From the NCBI GenBank assembly GCA_964626565.1, contig CAZVFX010000188.1, positions 1 through 10,712 of the forward strand: DNA of 10,712 nt, given 5' to 3'. Below, piece by piece: positions 1 through 6,536 of the stretch. Below the pieces are notes generated by a model. It searched no databases and was not told the DNA's origin. It saw nothing but the letters and a program-made list of their open reading frames with translations. Positions within the stretch are counted from its first letter, which is position 1, and every line of letters starts with the position of its first letter. This stretch comes from CAZVFX01 sp964626565 (GTDB lineage Bacteria; Myxococcota_A; UBA9042; CAIXZC01). The position numbers and the translations under genes are program-made.

Positions 1-590
1 AAGGCGACCCCAATATCCAATTCACCCCAAAAGGAAGGATGGGAAGGCAGAAGATGTGAGTGATCACCGGAGGTCTCCTGGTGGAGTAACCAGTGAGGGA
101 CGAATAGAGCCCGAAAGAAGAAGGTCGCTCGGTACTCGTATCCCAGCGCCCCTAGAACCAAGAAGTTATCCTCGCACCCCGGATAATCCGATGTGTCTCC
201 GTACTGCTCGGAGTGATCCCATTCGATGCACACGTATTTCCCTCCGAGCTGTGTTATCGCCGCGTGCTCTCCATCCCACGGCCACCGGTAGCCCGCAAAT
301 CCCGTGGCACTAGCGAACGTAGGGCCGGAAATTGAGCCCTTGCCTAGCCCCGCTCCCAGGGAGAAACCGTGAGCCACGGAGCGCTCGTAGAAGAAAGCTG
401 GGATGATCGGGATGACTCCCTTGCCGCCAAAGCCGACGTACAGGATGTTGAGGCCAAACTCAGGAGCCTCCGCTCGCTCGTGATGTCGGGTGTCTGCGCT
501 GCTTCCGCCAGCAGTTGGGATTGCGAGAAGAAGTCCAGCCAGCACCACCATCAACGCGTTCCGAGCTACGGTTGCACTCGGTGTTCTCAA
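1..590 (-). CDS. Exported, possibly outer-membrane beta-barrel protein, 3' end outside window
   Basis: This reading frame is open from about 647 down to the left edge, about 196 codons from the chosen start, with no stop inside the window. The N-terminus is a classical Sec signal peptide: two arginines, a hydrophobic stretch (ALMVVLAGLLLAIP), and a cleavage-like TAGGSSA before Asp. The mature part is rich in Gly, Tyr, Phe and Trp with alternating polar and apolar runs (NILYVGFGGKG, FSLGAGLGKGS, FAGYRWPW), as in outer-membrane beta-barrels, but I do not recognise a family. I chose TTG at 590 because it gives a normal-length signal peptide and has a GAGG about 8 bases upstream. In-frame alternatives are GTG 599, ATG 647 (a 32-residue longer n-region) and ATG 551 (no positive n-region). 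It lies downstream of the redox operon on the same strand, but a 130-bp gap and a possible promoter suggest separate transcription. That it is a gene is fairly sure; the barrel assignment is inference. Confidence 0.72.
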   Translation of the reverse strand, partial: MRTPSATVARNALMVVLAGLLLAIPTAGGSSADTRHHERAEAPEFGLNILYVGFGGKGVIPIIPAFFYERSVAHGFSLGAGLGKGSISGPTFASATGFAGYRWPWDGEHAAITQLGGKYVCIEWDHSEQYGDTSDYPGCEDNFLVLGALGYEYRATFFFRALFVPHWLLHQETSGDHSHLLPSHPSFWGELDIGVA

Positions 591-691
591 AGCCTGCACC
601 TCAAACCGACAGGTTGCGGGTAACCTTCGCTGTATTGCCTCTTCCATTGAACCTAGGCAGCAGAATACCGGACACCGGGTCCGAAGTGAAG

Positions 692-718
692 GGTATATCT
701 GGCTTACAAACCCGTCAA
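692..718 (-). promoter_or_regulatory. Possible sigma70-type promoter for the left-edge exported protein
   Basis: On the minus strand TTGACG (718-713) is followed after 15 bases by TATACC (697-692). The spacer is shorter than the usual 17, so this is tentative. It lies just past the NrfD stop codon and would start transcription near 685, ahead of every candidate start codon of the exported protein. Confidence 0.3.
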
Positions 719-719
719 C

Positions 720-1949
720 TCAGGCTGGACTGGCGGTGTTGCGGTGCGAGTCCTTGTGGAAATCGCCGTTCATGATCGGGATCGCGACTTTGAGCATGAG
801 GGTAAAGAGCAGGAAGCCGGCGCCGTAGATGCCGACGGTAACCATGTATTCCACGATGCTCGGGCTATATTCGTAGATTTCGCCCAGGGTGGAAGGGGTA
901 TAGCCGGGGATGACCAGAGCGATCCCTTTTTCGATGTAGACGCCGCCGTAAATCATGAACGCACCCAAGTTCAGGGTCACCGGGTCTTTTCGTGTGCGGG
1001 GAACGAGGAAAAGCAGGAACGCTCCGAGGCTCAGGCCAAGGGAAGCCCAGGCAAAGGGGACGAGGGTGGTATGCCCTTCGACGCCGGTGAACAGGTAGCG
1101 TGTGAACATGAGGTGTTCAGTGGCGGAGTAATACTCGCGGAACACCTCGGCGCCGAACAGGAACAGGTTGATGAACATCGCATAAGCCATCAGCTCGGCA
1201 ATCTTCCAGATCGCTTCGTCTTTGAACTCCAAGCGCGTGTAGCGTCTGAGGATCTGCAGCAGAATGATGAAGATGGCGGGGCCTGAGCAGAATGCGGAAG
1301 CCAGGAAGCGAGGCGCCAGGATCGCGGTGTTCCAGTAGGGCCGTGCGGCCAGGCCGTTGTAGAGGAATGCGGTCACGGTATGAATGCTCACCGCCGCGGG
1401 GATGGAGAGCAGGATCAGCGGCATGGCGAACTTCTTCGAGAACTCCCTGCGGGTGAAGCCACGGTAAAGCAGATGGGTGACAATGACGAAGTTGAGCACC
1501 AGGTAGAGGTTCAGCACCAGGGCGTCCCAGGCCAGAAGTGACGAGGGCACGTTCCACTTGCCGATGAAGGGCAGCATGTGCCAGAAGTGGTCGGGCCGGC
1601 CGATGTCCACCATGACGAAGAGCAGGCACATGACGATGGCGCTCACCGCCAGCAATTCGCCGACGATTACGATCTCTTTGATCGGCTTCCACGAGTAGAT
1701 GTAGGCCGGGATCACCAGTACCACTGCGGCTGCAGCGACTCCTACCAGGAAGGTGAAGTTGCCGATATAGAAACCCCAGGAAACCGGGTCCCGCATGCTG
1801 GTGAGCAGCAGGCCTCCTTCCAGTTGCCAGGCGTACCCGCCCAGCCCTACCAGGATGAGCAGGACCAGGAAGCCGACCCACGCCCAGTAGGCGGAGTTGC
1901 CTTTGAGGACCAACTTGATGCTGCCGAGCCAGAAGTTGTAGAAAAGCAT
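720..1949 (-). CDS. NrfD/PsrC-family integral membrane quinone-interacting subunit
   Basis: A 409-residue polytopic membrane protein with about ten hydrophobic segments (roughly residues 20-40, 54-80, 92-115, 137-165, 175-200, 208-235, 250-275, 300-325, 330-350 and 375-400). The motif ARPYWNTAILAPRFLASAF (about residues 200-220) is characteristic of the NrfD/HmcC/DsrP/PsrC group. Members sit in the cytoplasmic membrane, bind menaquinol or menaquinone, and exchange electrons with a partner iron-sulfur subunit on the outer face. The start has a good ribosome binding site (GAGG, 5 bases from ATG). It is the last gene of the operon, 28 bases after the ferredoxin gene. With the tetraheme cytochrome and ferredoxin it matches three-subunit complexes such as Geobacter Cbc4. 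The direction of electron flow cannot be read from sequence. No separate catalytic (molybdopterin) subunit is encoded here, so a quinol-to-cytochrome role is more likely than a substrate reductase. Confidence 0.93.
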   Translation of the reverse strand: MLFYNFWLGSIKLVLKGNSAYWAWVGFLVLLILVGLGGYAWQLEGGLLLTSMRDPVSWGFYIGNFTFLVGVAAAAVVLVIPAYIYSWKPIKEIVIVGELLAVSAIVMCLLFVMVDIGRPDHFWHMLPFIGKWNVPSSLLAWDALVLNLYLVLNFVIVTHLLYRGFTRREFSKKFAMPLILLSIPAAVSIHTVTAFLYNGLAARPYWNTAILAPRFLASAFCSGPAIFIILLQILRRYTRLEFKDEAIWKIAELMAYAMFINLFLFGAEVFREYYSATEHLMFTRYLFTGVEGHTTLVPFAWASLGLSLGAFLLFLVPRTRKDPVTLNLGAFMIYGGVYIEKGIALVIPGYTPSTLGEIYEYSPSIVEYMVTVGIYGAGFLLFTLMLKVAIPIMNGDFHKDSHRNTASPA

Positions 1950-1977
1950 CTTACCTCTTTTCAGTCACGAGTAGTCG

Positions 1978-2895
1978 CTAGACCCCGTAGAAGTAGAAAA
2001 ACTTGGGATGAGTGCTCAGTTCCTCTTTCAAGATGAACACCCGCTTGGTTTCGATGACGTGGCGCACCTCACTTCTGGAGTCCAGCAGATTGCCGAATTT
2101 CCGCGCCCCGACGGGACAAATCTCAACGCACGCCGGGTATAGCCCCTTGCGTACGCGCTGGATGCAGAAGGTGCATTTCTCCACCACTCCACGGGGCCGG
2201 GGGCGATTGCCCAGATAGTGAGTGTCGGGGTTCATGTCTTCAGCGTTGATTCCAGCCGGGGTGCCCCAGTTGAAATGCCTGGCTCCGTAGGGGCAGGCAG
2301 CCATACAGCAGCGGCAGCCCAGGCACCAGTTGTAGTCGACCACCACCATGCCGTCGGGCTCCTGCCACGTCGCTTCGGCCGGGCAGGTCTTGACGCAGGC
2401 CGGCTGCCGGCACTGCTGACATTGCACCGGCATATAAGTGTGACCGGGCCGGGGGACTTGCTCAGCTTCGTAGTAGAGGTCTGATTCCATGACGTTGACC
2501 CCGGCCTCTTTTTCCATTTCCAGGACGCTGATCCAGTGGACCTGGGGGTCTCGGGATTGATTGTTTTCGTCGACGCAAGCATAGACACACTTACGGCAGC
2601 CCACGCATCGGGACAGGTCGAGGGCATATCCGAACAACACGTTGTCCGCCGGCCCTTCCACCCCTACCGTTACCTGTTTTCCATAGGTTTCCGTGTACTC
2701 CTTTTCCAGCCGCTGAATCACCCGGGTCAACTCTTCGCCTGTGAGTTCGGAAAAGTGTTTCTGGAAGAACGCCTCCCTTTGAGCCGGGCTGCATTGCGGG
2801 AGAAAGGCGCCTGCGGCCAGCAGCCCGGTCGCGGTGAGGAAGCGGCGCCGGGAAAGCTGAGCCCCCGGGTTTGTGTCGTTGTCTTTCTTGCTCAT
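1978..2895 (-). CDS. Tat-exported ferredoxin subunit with four [4Fe-4S] motifs (HmcB/DsrO/NrfC/PsrB type)
   Basis: From ATG at 2895 this is 305 residues. A twin-arginine signal (SRRRFL, residues 15-20, then a hydrophobic stretch to about 33) sends it folded to the periplasmic side. Four cysteine quartets are visible: C97/C100/C103/C107, C159/C162/C167/C171, C191/C194/C197/C201 (with an extra C196) and C241/C244/C256/C260. This is the pattern of DMSO-reductase-type electron-transfer subunits that partner NrfD proteins. It should pass electrons between the membrane subunit and the tetraheme cytochrome. The frame is open further upstream to ATG 3084, but that extension lies inside the cytochrome gene, lacks its own signal and would bury the Tat motif. 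The chosen ATG overlaps the cytochrome stop as ATGA, indicating translational coupling. Confidence 0.94.
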   Translation of the reverse strand: MSKKDNDTNPGAQLSRRRFLTATGLLAAGAFLPQCSPAQREAFFQKHFSELTGEELTRVIQRLEKEYTETYGKQVTVGVEGPADNVLFGYALDLSRCVGCRKCVYACVDENNQSRDPQVHWISVLEMEKEAGVNVMESDLYYEAEQVPRPGHTYMPVQCQQCRQPACVKTCPAEATWQEPDGMVVVDYNWCLGCRCCMAACPYGARHFNWGTPAGINAEDMNPDTHYLGNRPRPRGVVEKCTFCIQRVRKGLYPACVEICPVGARKFGNLLDSRSEVRHVIETKRVFILKEELSTHPKFFYFYGV

Positions 2896-3473
2896 TGGGT
2901 CTCCCGGTCCTGCTTGGGGCGGTCGGGCGCCGGCATCGGTTTGATCGGCTTGAACTTGGGCGAGTGCGGATTGTGGCAGTGGGCGCACAGCAGGTACTCC
3001 TTTTTGCCCGCCCACTCGCCGGTGCGTTTGCCGTGAGTTCCCTTGCGCCAGTCCCGGTATTTGTCGCCGTGACACTGGCCGCACAGGCGATAGGATTCGG
3101 TAAACGGCACCTTGGTGCCGCCGGCCAGCCTCAACATGTCGCGATTCTCCGGGTCATGGCAGTCAAAGCACCAGCGCTGGCGGTCGCCGTGGACCAGCAC
3201 GATGTCTTCGTGGTCCTCGATTTCCCGACGCGTGAAGTCCGGCTCCATATCTTCGTGGCATTCCATACAGGGAAAGATGTCTTCCGAAAACGGCGGCGCG
3301 GCAACTGCGAAAAACTCGCCCGCTCCGGCCTGGCTTTCAGCGCTTTCCGGGGCTTTTTCGGCCCCTGCTTGCGCCTGACCGGAAAAAGCCAGCCGGCCGG
3401 TCTCATGTCCTCCCTCAGCGCAGCAGCAGAGAAGCAAGGCGATGCCCATTGTGAGCAGCAGCTTTGATGTCAT
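2892..3473 (-). CDS. Tetraheme periplasmic c-type cytochrome
   Basis: 193 residues with an N-terminal hydrophobic signal (about residues 4-18). The run LLLCCCAEGG could be a non-standard lipoprotein site. Four CXXCH heme c motifs are present: C69-H73, C102-H106, C131-H135 and C163-H167. Several other histidines (H88, H95, H147, H170) could be distal ligands, so bis-His hemes are plausible. The size and heme number fit the soluble or tethered cytochrome subunit of NrfD-type complexes (NrfB-like, or CbcS of Geobacter Cbc4). It overlaps the upstream regulatory-fold gene and the downstream ferredoxin gene by ATGA junctions. A low-complexity Ala/Glu/Gly linker (about residues 32-60) separates the signal from the heme domain and would suit a membrane tether. 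Its terminal electron partner is unknown. Confidence 0.92.
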   Translation of the reverse strand: MTSKLLLTMGIALLLCCCAEGGHETGRLAFSGQAQAGAEKAPESAESQAGAGEFFAVAAPPFSEDIFPCMECHEDMEPDFTRREIEDHEDIVLVHGDRQRWCFDCHDPENRDMLRLAGGTKVPFTESYRLCGQCHGDKYRDWRKGTHGKRTGEWAGKKEYLLCAHCHNPHSPKFKPIKPMPAPDRPKQDRETQ

Positions 3474-3973
3474 TGATTCTGTCCCAGGGTTTCAAGTGTT
3501 CGTTGCATGGCTCTGACCCACATTGTCTGGACGGTGAGGAGTCTGCGGCCGATCATTGCAGACATGGTACCCGTCAGGATCAGCCCGATATCGGGAGCTT
3601 CAGCAAACAGCGCTCGCAGGTCGTCTCCTTTCAAGACCAGCAATTCCGAATCGACCACGGCCCGGGCGCTCAGCGTGAATCTGTGAGGCGGTACCAGGGC
3701 CGACCAGCCGAGGGTGCTGCCGTTCCCCTTTTCTTCCAGGAGGATCTCCTTTTCTTCTCCGCGCAGGCTCATGGGCATGGTAAGAGCCACCGTCCCGGTG
3801 CGTATCAGGTAAAGGCGGTCTGCATTGCCTCCCAGGCGAATGAACCGTTCACCCCCGGAAACCGAAACCACCTCACCCAACTGTACGACCCTGGCTGCCT
3901 GCTCGCCTGTAAGTCCCAGTAGCAATTCGAAGCTCTGCCAGCCGTCGTTTTCTACATACCTGGAGGGGCACAT
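3470..3973 (-). CDS. Stand-alone cyclic nucleotide-binding-fold protein (CRP-like sensor domain, no DNA-binding domain)
   Basis: 167 residues. Residues about 20-140 fit the beta-roll of the CRP/FNR effector domain (GERFIRLGGNADRLYLIRTGTV, then LGWSALVPPHRFTLSARA and a final helix). The phosphate-binding cassette lacks the GE-L-L/RAAT signature of real cAMP binders and instead has a GWSALVPP motif, so the ligand is unknown and may not be a nucleotide. There is no helix-turn-helix, signal peptide or membrane segment, so a cytoplasmic protein acting through protein contacts is the likeliest reading. It lies between a small membrane protein and the cytochrome gene: one base after the former's stop, and an ATGA overlap with the latter. 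That position argues for a role in regulating or assembling the complex rather than in transcription. Confidence 0.88.
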   Translation of the reverse strand: MCPSRYVENDGWQSFELLLGLTGEQAARVVQLGEVVSVSGGERFIRLGGNADRLYLIRTGTVALTMPMSLRGEEKEILLEEKGNGSTLGWSALVPPHRFTLSARAVVDSELLVLKGDDLRALFAEAPDIGLILTGTMSAMIGRRLLTVQTMWVRAMQRTLETLGQNQ

Positions 3974-3974
3974 T

Positions 3975-4292
3975 TCAGTTGACCATCATGGAGTCGGTAG
4001 GGGCGTGGAGGTTTGCCGCAGACGGCTGTTCGATGTAGTTGCGGGCCGCAGCCTCTTCGTGGCGGATGTGCTTTTCCAGGCGGTGCAGGAGCAGCTCAAC
4101 CGGCACGTCGATGCCGTAATCAGGGGCCGGAACTTCCTTGGGAAGGGAAATGACAGGTTGGGCCGAAACCGAGGCGTCAGCGACCACCGCATCCTCTTCC
4201 CGGGGAGTCTCCGCATCGGGAACGAGACCGAGGAAAACACCACAAGCCACCAACCAGATAATCGCCGCTACTGCCGCCAACGTAAGAAGCAT
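3975..4292 (-). CDS. Small membrane-anchored protein of unknown function, first gene of the redox operon
   Basis: 105 residues. Residues 2-25 form one hydrophobic anchor (or uncleaved signal). A Pro/Ala/Val-rich linker follows to about 63, then a predicted charged helix (about 64-88) with several histidines (HRLEKHIRHEE). There is no CXXCH or cysteine cluster; the single cysteine, C17, lies in the membrane segment. The start is firm: on the minus strand GGAGG (4303-4299) lies 6 bases from ATG 4292, just downstream of a sigma54-type promoter. Tight spacing to the next gene makes it part of the operon. It might be an accessory subunit, an assembly factor, or a membrane docking partner for the cytoplasmic cyclic-nucleotide-fold protein; none of these is shown by sequence. 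I do not recognise a family. Confidence 0.8.
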   Translation of the reverse strand: MLLTLAAVAAIIWLVACGVFLGLVPDAETPREEDAVVADASVSAQPVISLPKEVPAPDYGIDVPVELLLHRLEKHIRHEEAAARNYIEQPSAANLHAPTDSMMVN

Positions 4293-4335
4293 CTTGATCC
4301 TCCTTGAATTGAGTACCTCTTCGCCGGTTACACTG

Positions 4336-4351
4336 TGCAGGACCCGTGCCA
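4336..4351 (-). promoter_or_regulatory. Sigma54 (-24/-12) promoter of the redox operon
   Basis: Read on the minus strand the site is TGGCACGGGTCCTGCA. Against the sigma54 consensus TGGCACG-N4-TTGCW it has one mismatch (C for the first T of the -12 element), and the invariant GG and GC are exactly 10 bases apart. Transcription would begin near 4325, giving a 33-base leader that contains the strong ribosome binding site of the first gene. The adjacent sigma54-activator gene and the upstream palindromes support it. Confidence 0.82.
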
Positions 4352-4453
4352 GCCGAAAGAAACCGGTAAATCAAAAGGGCGCCCTACCGACCAGAAAAGA
4401 TGCACCCGCACGCTTCTTTGGGCACTGAGTCTGCGGTGCGGCGGAAGGCCGCG

Positions 4454-4470
4454 CCTGACAAAATGTCAGG
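4454..4470. promoter_or_regulatory. Perfect palindrome, probable enhancer site 1 for the NtrC-type activator
   Basis: CCTGACA-AAA-TGTCAGG is a perfect inverted repeat with 7-base arms and a 3-base centre. Its centre (4462) is about 137 bases upstream of the predicted sigma54 start of the redox operon, a normal distance for a dimeric bacterial enhancer-binding protein. Binding by the neighbouring response regulator is inference. Confidence 0.65.
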
Positions 4471-4475
4471 ACACG

Positions 4476-4493
4476 CATGACGGTTTTGACAGG
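4476..4493. promoter_or_regulatory. Imperfect palindrome, probable enhancer site 2
   Basis: Read on the minus strand, CCTGTCAAAACCGTCATG resembles site 1 (CCTGACAAAATGTCAGG), with nine of the first ten bases shared and one extra base in the centre. The centres of the two sites are about 22-23 bases apart, roughly two helical turns, so both could be bound on one DNA face. It is weaker than site 1. Confidence 0.5.
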
Positions 4494-4594
4494 AGCGGCC
4501 GGCCCGGCCCCTGATGCGCAATAACGGGGAGCAGGGTGGGCGCTCCTCGGTAACGTCCCAAACTGAGTAATGGTGGGGCGCAGGCGCACGAGTG

Positions 4595-4610
4595 TGGACA
4601 GATTCTTGCA
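4595..4610 (+). promoter_or_regulatory. Sigma54-like promoter candidate for the kinase/regulator operon
   Basis: TGGACAGATTCTTGCA keeps the invariant GG and GC with a 10-base spacing and a full TTGCA -12 element, but the -24 element reads TGGACA rather than TGGCAC. Transcription would begin near 4621, 40 bases before the kinase GTG. The distance to the two palindromes mirrors that of the divergent promoter. A sigma70 promoter in the same stretch cannot be excluded. Confidence 0.42.
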
Positions 4611-4660
4611 TAGGCTGATACCATGATCTGCAGGTCCCGGGGGACTGTGGGGGGGCTTAG

Positions 4661-6535
4661 GTGAGACTGCAACTGAGTCGTATGGCCGTCATTCTCACAC
4701 TGGGTGTAGCTGGTGTGGTAGTGGGGGCGTTTTCCATTGGCGCTTACATCAATTCTTCGAAGCTCTACGACGAAGTGATCGACGCTTCGCGCGCAAATGC
4801 AGAGGCGCAGGCGGAGACCATTCGTATCGCGCTTGAGCACCAGATGCTGCTGAAGGACCGGACTGTTATCGACAGTATGGTGCGTAGCTTTGCCAGCGAC
4901 CCGCTGGTCAACGCAGTAATGATCCTCGATTGGCGCGGAGAGTTGAAATACACGAGCCAGACCGAAGGTCCGGAACCGCAGTTGAGCATCGAATCCGAGA
5001 CTTGCCAGGCCTGCCACCGCAAGCCGGCTGAGGAGCGGGACCGCAGCACCCTGATCGACACTCAACAAGGCGAGGTTCTGCGCATCGCCACCCCCATTCG
5101 TAACCGGAAACAGTGCCACAGTTGCCATTCTGCCAAGCGGCGGATGAACGGGTTGCTGCTGGTGGACATGAAAGTTGGTGAGTTGAAGCGTAGATTGGAT
5201 GCGGATGTCCGGCGGATGGTCATCATCAGCGCTATTCTGGCGCTCGTGGCCATGGCTGGGATTTCGTTGATCATCCGCATCGCCTTCCTCAGACGCCTGA
5301 ATCGCTTCGAAAAGGTGGCTCGCGCGATTGCGTCGGGTGACTTTGATAAACGTTTGCCGGTTCGCGGCGACGACACCCTGGCGTGGTTCGCACGCCAGTT
5401 CAACAGCCTCACCGACGCGGTGACGAAGCTGTTGAGAGACGTGCAGTCTGAGCGCCAGCAGTTGGAGCGTGTCATAAACGCGTTGGATGACGGGATTGTG
5501 GTGCTGGACAGGAGCATGAAGATCGTCGCGGTAAATGACGCACTGCTGGCCAAGGTAGGTAAGGGGCGCGAAGAAGTGGTTGGGCTTACGTGCCACGATG
5601 TGATGGGCGCAGTGTGCGGAGAGGATACACCGTGTTCGGTGCGGGCGTGCTTTGGGGATTCGGCGCGTCAAACCACCATTGTCCGACGGCGCACCGATGA
5701 TGGACAGATTCGCCATGAGGAGGTCCAGGCCTCGCCGGTGCTGGCCGGGAACGGGGAAGTTGAGTTCGTAGTTGAATCGTGGCGGGATATTACCCATCGC
5801 CGCGCCGCGGAGGCCAGGCTTGCGGAATCCCACCGCCTCGCCTCCCTTGGCATGCTGGCTTCCGGATTCTCCCATGAACTCAACACGCCCCTGGGTACGA
5901 CCCTTACGTGTGTAGAAGGAATCGCGCGCGCCGCGGGCGAAGAGGAAGCTGACCTGGAGTACATTGAGGAAGGGGCCCGCATCGCGCAGCAGCAGCTCAT
6001 GCGATGCCGGGCCATTACCCAGCAGTTCCTGCTCATGGCCCGTGGCGAGGCTACCGGGGAAGACCTGATCAACATCAGGCAAACGGTGCTAGCCATGGTC
6101 AGGCTCGTCAGCCCCACGGCGCGGGAAAAGAAGGTGAATATCGAGGCGGCTGAAGTGCCGGAGAACGTCTTTGTCAGGGCCTCGGAAGCCGATGTTCAGC
6201 AGGTGTTGCTGAACCTGCTGCTGAACGCGGTGCAGGCGTGCGACGATGGCGGAAGGGTCGAAGTGGGCTGCGTTGTGGATTCGGTTGTTTCGGTCACGGT
6301 GACGGACAACGGATGCGGGATGACTGAGGAAGTGAGGAGGCGGATCCTGGAGCCGTTCTTCAGCCGTCGGCCCGATGGCACGGGACTGGGCCTCTTCATC
6401 TCTAGGGAATTGGTGGAGAAGTGGGGCGGAGAGTTGGTGATTGCGAGCTTGGAGGGAGAGGGCTCGGTGTTCACCGTTACTTTCCAGCTTGATTCGCCCG
6501 GCGGGCTGGAAGACGCCGGTGAAGGGGAGGCCTAG
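4661..6535 (+). CDS. Membrane sensor histidine kinase with two CXXCH heme c motifs in the periplasmic domain
   Basis: 624 residues. Membrane segment 1 lies at about 8-30, a periplasmic domain at 31-186, and segment 2 at about 187-209. Then come HAMP (about 205-260), PAS (about 265-380), dimerisation/phosphoacceptor (H405 in SHELNTP) and ATPase domains (N522, DNGCGM 549-554, GTGLGL 573-578). The periplasmic domain carries CQACH (115-119) and CHSCH (152-156), so it probably binds two c-type hemes and senses redox state or a small ligand such as O2 or NO; the ligand is inference. The PAS domain has a four-cysteine cluster (C311, C319, C325, C330). GTG 4661 follows an in-frame TAG and a G-rich stretch. 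ATG 4682 is the alternative but has no ribosome binding site. One base separates it from the response regulator gene, so the two form an operon. It lacks a receiver domain, so the downstream regulator is its natural partner. Confidence 0.95.
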   Translation: MRLQLSRMAVILTLGVAGVVVGAFSIGAYINSSKLYDEVIDASRANAEAQAETIRIALEHQMLLKDRTVIDSMVRSFASDPLVNAVMILDWRGELKYTSQTEGPEPQLSIESETCQACHRKPAEERDRSTLIDTQQGEVLRIATPIRNRKQCHSCHSAKRRMNGLLLVDMKVGELKRRLDADVRRMVIISAILALVAMAGISLIIRIAFLRRLNRFEKVARAIASGDFDKRLPVRGDDTLAWFARQFNSLTDAVTKLLRDVQSERQQLERVINALDDGIVVLDRSMKIVAVNDALLAKVGKGREEVVGLTCHDVMGAVCGEDTPCSVRACFGDSARQTTIVRRRTDDGQIRHEEVQASPVLAGNGEVEFVVESWRDITHRRAAEARLAESHRLASLGMLASGFSHELNTPLGTTLTCVEGIARAAGEEEADLEYIEEGARIAQQQLMRCRAITQQFLLMARGEATGEDLINIRQTVLAMVRLVSPTAREKKVNIEAAEVPENVFVRASEADVQQVLLNLLLNAVQACDDGGRVEVGCVVDSVVSVTVTDNGCGMTEEVRRRILEPFFSRRPDGTGLGLFISRELVEKWGGELVIASLEGEGSVFTVTFQLDSPGGLEDAGEGEA

Positions 6536-6536
6536 T

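Noticed and set aside
669..683. Inverted repeat CGGAC/GTCCG after the NrfD stop, considered as a terminator
   Set aside because: The stem is only 5 base pairs and no T-run follows on the minus strand.
744..1286. 180-codon plus-strand frame opposite the NrfD gene
   Set aside because: The peptide is rich in charged low-complexity residues with no motif, and the opposite strand encodes an unmistakable membrane protein.
2896..3084. Upstream extension of the ferredoxin subunit
   Set aside because: It overlaps the cytochrome gene in another frame and would bury the Tat signal; the ATGA junction gives a natural start at 2895.
4466..6082. Long open frame (538 codons) on the minus strand opposite the kinase gene
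   Set aside because: It is antisense to a clear histidine kinase, its product has no domain or signal, and it results from GC-rich codon bias.
6441..6536. Upstream extension of the response regulator into the kinase gene
   Set aside because: The receiver domain starts right after ATG 6537, which has a good ribosome binding site; the extension has no receiver homology.
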